DNA of 64,000 bases, taken from Roridomyces roridus. Taxonomy: Eukaryota; Basidiomycota; Agaricomycetes; Agaricales; Mycenaceae. Numbering within the stretch: the first letter of the stretch is position 1; every line of letters starts with the position of its first letter. The stretch covers positions 2,604,001 through 2,668,000 of the forward strand of contig JARKIF010000007.1 of the NCBI GenBank assembly GCA_029378245.1, given 5' to 3'. The notes under the pieces are model-generated. The model worked only from the letters and a program-made list of their open reading frames with translations, ran no database searches and was not told the origin of the DNA. Made by a program: the position numbers and the translations under genes. This document shows positions 57,772 through 64,000 of this stretch, in pieces.

Positions 57772-58871
57772 ATGTCTGTCTCCCACGACCGCCCGTTGTC
57801 CCTGTCTGAAAGCACTCTCAATGGGTGGGTTATCTGGCCCTTGAACGCTTCATTGAAGCTTAAGAGAATTCAGTCTGCCGCCGATTCGCCTTCCAAGCTA
57901 CAAGGAACTCACCGCAGCCTCGAATTGCGATGACTTCTTGGCCGGACCTTCGATTCTCTCCCGCGTTGCGGCTACAGGACTCATACGGCTTCCGCCACTC
58001 GAAGTGGTATGTGCACCCAAAGGCTTGAGGCAGAAAAACGAATTGCTAAGGTCCCGATCAGCCAAGCACGCCTCGCGCCACACCGAACGACAAAACAAGA
58101 GACAGGTTCCTCGACCTCGCAGCACGCTGTCCACCTCCGACCAATCCTCCGTCGTCTTCATCACCGCCATCTCGCGCCATCGGCGAGGGCACAAGGTCCT
58201 TCGAGCCTGAGCGGATACTGCACCCGTCTGCGGCATGGAGCCAGAGCGGGGTTGCCTCGACGAGCAGCAGCTGGCCTCGGGTACCCTTTCCTAGTCCTGC
58301 ACGCGACGCCGCACCACGTCTTCCCCCATCACCATCTACGCACAGGGCTATCGCACCCTCATCTTCCCTTCCTACTTCGTCTGTGTTCGGCCATATCCGG
58401 ATCGCCCCAGCGAGCCCTACGGAACCCGACGTCCCCGCATACAAGTTCTACTCGACTTTACTCCCGGCACAACCCCTCAAATTCAGCCACTCGAACGCCA
58501 AAGCAGAGGGGCGCGGTAAAAAGCAGGCGCTCTCGTGTTATTTCTGTCGGGAGCGCAAGATCGCGTGTGGGCGTCCCGAGGGGGGCGTCGGGGCTTGCAA
58601 GTACGTCATGTCATTTACAATTTCACTTCCATCATTTGACTGACGAAAAAATAAAATTCCCCCCAGTCAATGTGTTCGACGAAAACAAATGTGCACGTAC
58701 CCCACCGTCTCACATCGGGGGCAGCATTCGAGGATACGTAGTGCTGCGAGGAGGGCGGGGGTGAGGGAGGTGGATATGCGGCATGCGTTGTTGTTTGAGG
58801 TGGTTGAGATGCCGGAAGATGGATCTCCCCGAATGTCCTTGTCGCGCTCGCCGCCTTCAGAGGCGGGCTAG
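57772..58871 (+). CDS. Zn2Cys6 protein, paralogue 2
   Basis: Duplicate of the gene at 53978-55015. Exon 1 is MSVSHDRPLSLSESTLNG; after a short intron comes PPIRLPSYKELTAASNCDDF and ATGLIRLPPLEV; then a Ser/Pro-rich region that starts SQPST and includes SVFGHIRIAPASP. The zinc cluster is at about 58520-58690: CYFCRERKIACGRPE, then after an intron NQCVRRKQMCTYPT, six Cys in CX2CX6CX9CX2CX6C spacing. The tail SHRGQHSRIRSAARRAG is shared with paralogue 1, and the last 30 residues differ. The spliced frame is open from start to the TAG at 58869-58871. Likely a transcription regulator; targets unknown. It lies 0.6 kb upstream of the P450. Confidence 0.75.
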
Positions 58872-59424
58872 GGTCAGCTCGATAGTTGATGGTTGATTTG
58901 GCTTTGGATATGCCTCCCCACGCACGTTGCGGATGGACGGATGAATACCCGCGGCGGCGCTATGCCTGGAATGATGCGATTCGAGTCGTACTTGTCAAGT
59001 TGTAATATCAGATATATGTACCCCTCAGGGTTTGATTTGCAAAAAAAAAAAAAAAAAAAAAGTCAATTGCTCGGCCCTGTGCAGGCCAGCGCCGCTGCGC
59101 CCTGTGTGGAGCACGATAAGGGGTTTATGTCCGAACAGCACGCGGGACGATTTGAAACCCGCCGTTGATCCGTCGTTGCATTGGGATCACGGCATAACGA
59201 TCAATCTCCGGCATGGCCCGGCCTCGGAGTCGTGCACCCCGTTTGCTTGGTTGGATTCCGAGCAGGTGTTCATTGATGTTCTTCCGCGGTCCCGTGCCAG
59301 CCTATTCCAGGTAATTTTTCACGGGCTAAATTCAGTCACCCGATAGAACGCGGTATGTACACGGACGTAAATACTCAATACTCACACCTCGGAACACCGG
59401 GAGCTGTGCTTCGCTCGCGGGCCT
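58872..59424. other. intergenic with poly-A tract
   Basis: About 550 bases with a run of 21 A at 59041-59061, and the promoter of the P450 at its right end. No gene is seen. The A run could mark the end of a retrocopied sequence, but no upstream element was identified. Confidence 0.35.
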
Positions 59425-59429
59425 TATAA
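59425..59429 (+). promoter_or_regulatory. TATA box of P450 gene 2
   Basis: TATAA lies 42-46 bases upstream of the ATG at 59471. It overlaps the more upstream ATG at 59429, which makes that one an unlikely start. Confidence 0.55.
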
Positions 59430-59470
59430 TGGCAGCTGGCACCCGGCCAATCTCCCTTTCTCTCCCACCC

Positions 59471-61698
59471 ATGGGAAATATGCTAGGGCACCTGAGCTCG
59501 TCCAGCACTACCGCCGTTTTCGCTGCTGTGATCGCCCTGGTCGTGTGGAGTGGATACTTCAAGCGGAGTGCCGTTGGAAGTATCCCGGGACCGCCGTCCC
59601 CGTCGTGGCTTTACGGTTGGTTCGGGCCGTGCGAGGCGTGCGATTTGGCTGACTATCTCGTCGATTAGGCCATATGATCCAGCTTTTGCTGCCCAGGCAG
59701 TACGGGGACTATGAGTTTAAATGGCAGAGCTTGTATGGGGCGGTATACCGCCTCCAAGGATGCTTCGGAGTAAGTGAGGCTGGAAGGGCGAGTGTACAGC
59801 TCACAAATTACAATTTGGCACCAGGAAGACTACCTCATGGTATCCGATCCACTTGCCATGCAGTCCATCATAAATAGCCCGAAATTCGAACACTCCTCAA
59901 TGCTCATCAGTGCGAGGAAATTGATGTTCCACCACAAGAGTCTCATTGCCTCCAAAGGTATTATCAGTTGACGGTGATATGAGCTCAGTATTCCACAGGC
60001 GAAAATCATCGACGTCTCCGTACGGCGTTCAATCCCAGCTTTTCTGCAGCAGAGATCCGCAGGTATGAACCTTTGATGGAGAAGGTCGCGGCGGAGGTAA
60101 GTACTTTTTCGCATCGAATAGATGAGGTTCAGACCTCTGTCAGTTATCCAAAGAGCTGGAAGTATTGCCTGTGGACTTGGAGGTTGATATTTTGCCGCTT
60201 GTCGGGACTGCTACCCTGGGTGCAATCAGCGAAGGTGCGCTCACCACAGAGAAAATCGAACCAAAACACGTGAACTTGCCTTCCAGTGGTTTTCGGCTGT
60301 CCAACCAGAGACCTCGGCGCTGAATTCGTACGCATAACAGCGCGCATGATGTGAGTTGATCCAGTGAAAATTACAGTGACCTTGAACTAATTTTGACTTG
60401 CGTATAAAGGAGACTCGCAAGTAGTCAGACCAAACACTCCATCCTCCGGAATGCAGCCGGCCGACATCTGCCGGAATGGTTCTGGGATCTGATGACTCTC
60501 CTTCCGAACCATGCTTTCGACGAACTCCGCCGAGGCAGGCATCTCGCAGGCGAAATCGGAGAGAAAATCGTGGCTGAAAAAATTGGAAACGCGAAACGAG
60601 GCCTCGAGAGTAACAATGATGTTTTCAGCCGACTGCGTGGGTTTTACTTCTTGGGGTAAGTATCCGTGGAGCTGACAGAAAATTCGCAGTCGGTCTTGAC
60701 GACAACTCCGATAACAAACCCAAATTGTCGGAAGAAGAGGTCGCTGCCAATACCAGTCTCATGGTTATCGCAGGACAAGACACCACAACGAACGTCTTGT
60801 GCTTTGGTCTCCTCCAATTGGCTCGGAGCCCCCAGTTGCAAGAGGACCTCAGGCGCGAAATCCATTCCAGCCGAGTCGGTTCAGCCTCCGTGGTGTACAA
60901 CAACATGCCGCTTTTGAACGCACTCATCAAGGTGAGTTGAATTATCGATTGCAAGGCAGGCGAACGAACGAACAACTGACTTGAACTTTGCAGGAAACCC
61001 TCCGTCTGCATCCCGTCCTCGCAATGGTGGAACGTATCGCACTGGATGACACCGTCCTCCCCCTGTCAGAGAGTATAACCACCTCCGACGGCACTCGCAT
61101 CTCTCAAATTCCCATCCAAAAAGGCCAGGTAGTCAGCTTGGCGATCACTTCCTACCAGAGGTCTTCGAGTTGTGCTTGAATTTTGTGCAGCCGATCACTG
61201 AACAGCCCTTCGTAGACTCGAATCTCTGTGGGGCCCCGACGCTCACGAGTTCAAACCCTCGCGCTGGATCGAAGGGAATGTTTACAAAGGGGATGCTGGT
61301 GCCATTGGGCCGTATGCAAACCTGTTGGTGTTCACCTTTTAACTCTCCTCGGATCGGTCGCTAATGTACGATGTGTAGCCTCGCATTCTTCGGTGGCGAG
61401 CGAACATGTCTCGGGTGAGCCTCCTCGACTTCCGTGATCTAGTCGCTGAAACTGAGATACTCATTCAGCTGGCGCTTCGCGTGAGTTTACCCTCATCCTC
61501 CCGGTTCTCTGAACGCTAACCTTCCTGTCCCGGAACAGGCTCTTGGAGATGCAAGTCATCATCTCCGAACTAGTCGCAAAATTCTCTTTCGCACTGCCAG
61601 ACGGCGAACCAGCACGGATGCAGGGTTCAGCCCTAGTCGCTCCTGTGCTGGAGGGAGGAGAGAGGGGGGCAATCCTCAAAGTTACTCGGATGCTGTGA
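59471..61698 (+). CDS. cytochrome P450 monooxygenase 2
   Basis: Microsomal P450 with about 15 short introns. N-terminal membrane anchor (TTAVFAAVIALVVWSGYF), IPGPPSPSWLYG, then HMIQLLLPRQYGDYEFKWQ and EDYLMVSDPLAMQSII, C-helix GENHRRLRTAFNPSF, I-helix AGQDTTTN (about 60770), K-helix ETLRLHP, HEFKPSRW and haem loop FFGGERTCLGWRFA, split by introns before and after the Cys. It is intact, but the donor before the haem loop must be at 'ct|gttggt' (about 61324) for the frame to hold. It ends ...LKVTRML. Unlike the P450 at 6239-8231 in all variable parts; it belongs to a different family. The Met at 59429 would add 14 residues but overlaps the TATA box. Substrate unknown. Confidence 0.88.
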
Positions 61699-61733
61699 AG
61701 TAAAACAAAGCGTCGATATGTGAAACAACGAGG

Positions 61734-63069
61734 TTATTCGCGGCTTGCGCGTATGATGTCCGTAGCTACACACAAAGCCAGTCAGCACGATGCCAACTTT
61801 GAAGAATACTCAAACACTCACCTTTCTCTGCGATCATATACACCGTCGCTAGACACCATTATCAATTCTCGGTTCACATTTCCAATAGATGATGATACAG
61901 ACCTTGTGGATGCGCTCCGGTATGCAGTGGGAGGATACTGAGATCCACCACTCGCACATTCGTGGTGCCATACACCTAGTTCGTCTTCCGTTAGTACTCG
62001 GACTGTCTCTTGAAATGAGAATCATGGCTCACTTTGAGCTCGGGATCCACCACGCCTTGATTCTCTCTCGGAAGCATCGAGCAGCTGCCGACGGCGTCTA
62101 TACTCGAAAGGTTAATGAGCAAGTTTACAACCAACACGCCTTGGACGACACGCACGCGCCATGTTCATAAGCGTGTTTTTGATGTAATCTGCCGAACGAT
62201 TCAAGCTCTGGACGGGACGTAGAAGTAAAGGGATCATACCACGAATCTGCTGATCATCATCCGATACACGGACTCCCGGATCCATTTCGCGCACGACGCC
62301 GGATTGGAACGGCTCGGTCTGTGCAAAGGAGCGGATGTATTTGAAGCCTTGGACGAGGAGCTCCACATCTGCAGGCAGGCAGGACCGAGAGAGTGAATTT
62401 GCACGATGCATCAACTTATTTCACCCACCGAAATCATTCTCCAGTAAATGAGGATCGATCGTTGGATAAGCCCACGCGTCGCTGGAAGTTGCGTGCTTTG
62501 GATTATTCACGTTAGATGTTTAGCTGAGAGTGTAAAAAACAAGCGGCACGCACGACGGTACCACGCGAAAATGGACGGCAAAGAACTGCCATCAAGGTGC
62601 AATAGGTCTTTCCTGCCTCGGGTTGCACTTTACTCGTGTCAATTACACCGTGGCAACTTCCAAGTAGAACCACGACTCACAGAGACTGTAGAGTTTGATC
62701 CGTCAGCGAAAAACAGCGAGTGAGGTAAAGAGGTCACACGCACGCAGTGAAGAACCCGCGATGGCGTTGATGTCCCCAGCAGCGGGTTTCGACCACACTA
62801 GCCAGAATGAGCAAAGGTCATCGGGGGAGGTGGCACGATTCACTGTAGTAATTATTCCCAGAAGAACCTCCTGGAAGCATCATCAGCATTTAGATTGAAC
62901 AAGAGACGAACAAGAGCAACGCACCAAGTCCTTTCCCCCGATTCCAAACAAACTCTCTGTCATTCACAAACCTCTGCTTCACAGTGGGAAACGCCCAGTC
63001 AAACTAAATACCCGACATCGTGAGCATACCCTCTTAGCAGCGGTGAATGCACAGACCTTGGAATTTTCA
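61734..63069 (-). pseudogene. GMC oxidoreductase relic (third copy)
   Basis: Truncated relative of the genes at 20420-23213 and 25290-28028. From right to left it has FDWAFPTVKQRFVNDRE and VWNRGKGLG (about 62920-63010), then a gap of roughly 250 residues, then AVLCRPFSRGT (about 62560-62640), ETEPFQSG-like sequence, ADYIKNTL, GSCSMLPRENQGVVDPELK (about 62045-62100) and ATVYMIAEK, ending IIRASRE at 61734. The N-terminal FAD-binding part (GxGxxG) and a central block are missing, and the catalytic TTW-His region is altered. It should not be active. Confidence 0.75.
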
Positions 63070-63088
63070 TGAGTAAGCACAAACTTGC

Positions 63089-63640
63089 CACGTCATCGCG
63101 CTGCGGCCGGGGAGCGCAGCCCTCATGGCGGCCTATATCCGACGCCAATGCCATCGCAAGGTAGCTGAAGAATGGGATTGGTGAACGTGCTAGAAGAGGT
63201 GCCGCAAGCGCGGAAGGAGGGGAGACACCACGTCATCGTTTCTACGCGCGGCGTGAAGGTGGAGGAGCCCTACGGATTCGGGGCCTTGACGGGCATCTCG
63301 ACAGATGTATGGGCGACTGCCAGTGCAGAACGCATCCAGACAGCAGTGTATGGAGGAGCGATCGCCCGCCTCCCATCTGACTTCCTCATCCTCCACTGAA
63401 AGCTACTCTCGGAAACGCGCCACGCCATCGTGCTGCGCCCGAGCGAGCCACTCGTCAAGGTCCCAGGGTCTCGCACACCCTGCTGCGAGCGAGGAGCATC
63501 TCGAGGCGCGGTAGCTGAAGAACGAGGCTGTGGCACACTCGGAAGTGCTATAGGCAGAGGTAGCGCCAGCTAAGTGCCCGCCACGTCATCGTGCCTGCGT
63601 GCGAGATGTATGGCCCGACGGCTGAAGAGCCTGGGCGACG
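63089..63640 (+). repeat. diverged tandem repeat, about 140-190-bp units
   Basis: CCACGTCATCG-type words recur at about 63089, 63229, 63420 (as CCACGCCATCG) and 63582, and AGCTGAAGA-type words at about 63163, 63510 and 63622. The units are degenerate. It abuts the broken left end of the third GMC copy. Confidence 0.5.
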
Positions 63641-64000
63641 GGCATGACGACAGCTGCATGCGCGATAGCGGTGCAGAAGGCGTGCGGAGCGAGCACGTGG
63701 ACAGTGTCAGGGTTAGGAGGATGACGAGTGTGCCAAAGACTCGGCAGACGCCCCCATCGCAGACGAGTGGGCAACACGGGACGCATCTAGACTGCTCTCA
63801 CACATCCATCATCTCTCCTCGACGCGGGCGGGGAGGCTTGTCATCCACCGGGAGCGAATCTTCCTCGACGGTCGATGACGCTAGTCGTGACCATATCTCT
63901 TCAGACGTATGTAAACTGGGCTTGTCGTCCGTGACGAGATCTGTAGCTGGATGGGAATTAGAAGGAGGACGAGGGCTGCGCAAGTAGCGACGTACAGAGC
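63641..64000. other. no gene recognised
   Basis: Frames here are GC-rich by chance. The window ends within unremarkable sequence. Confidence 0.35.

Noticed and set aside
58009..58764. Long plus-strand frame of 251 codons
   Set aside because: Only another frame of the second Zn2Cys6 gene; the zinc cluster and Ser/Pro region read in a different frame.
59041..59061. Poly-A run as a retrotransposon tail
   Set aside because: No target duplication, reverse transcriptase or element body could be found upstream.

Overview
The window is genomic DNA of a mushroom-forming basidiomycete (Agaricomycetes), probably a wood- or litter-degrading agaric. The evidence is many short (about 45-60 nt) GT-AG introns, a class II secretory peroxidase, a laccase, aryl-alcohol-oxidase-like GMC enzymes, F-box, BTB and DUF6699 genes typical of agaric genomes, and an MLKL-like four-helix domain joined to TPRs. 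No species name can be supported from sequence alone.

Layout. 0.6-4.0 kb: two F-box genes in tandem (-). 4.1-6.0 kb: a gutted PX-PH gene copy and a 3-ketodihydrosphingosine-reductase-like SDR (-) with an apparent 1-nt frameshift. 6.2-8.2 kb: cytochrome P450 (+). 8.5-11.0 kb: NLR-like gene (-) with an MLKL-like N-terminus and TPRs but no NACHT/NB-ARC core. 11.4-16.0 kb: BTB gene and two DUF6699-like genes (+). 16.3-30.5 kb: an oxidative block, with laccase, two tandem GMC oxidoreductases and a FAD-linked (BBE/PCMH-type) oxidase, all on -, plus a small membrane-anchored protein on +. 30.6-36.5 kb: repeats and two more copies of the PX-PH gene, one nearly full length. 36.6-49 kb: transposon-rich, gene-poor DNA with a complete 5.8-kb Mutator-like element (90/70-bp TIRs, 9-bp target duplication) and a 558-bp hAT-type MITE (8-bp target duplication). 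49.7-51.3 kb: class II peroxidase (+). 54.0-55.0 and 57.8-58.9 kb: two paralogous Zn2Cys6 genes (+) with a C-terminal zinc cluster. 59.5-61.7 kb: second P450 (+). 61.7-63.1 kb: truncated third GMC copy (-). 63.1-64 kb: diverged tandem repeat.

How it may work together (inference): laccase and peroxidase oxidise phenolics outside the cell, the GMC and FAD-linked enzymes can make H2O2 or recycle aromatic alcohols and aldehydes, and the two P450s and SDR handle lipophilic products inside the cell. Several of these genes carry recognisable TATA boxes, as expected of inducible genes. Whether they are co-regulated cannot be read from the sequence. The rest shows rapid turnover: duplications with internal deletions, nonsense mutations and recently inserted elements.
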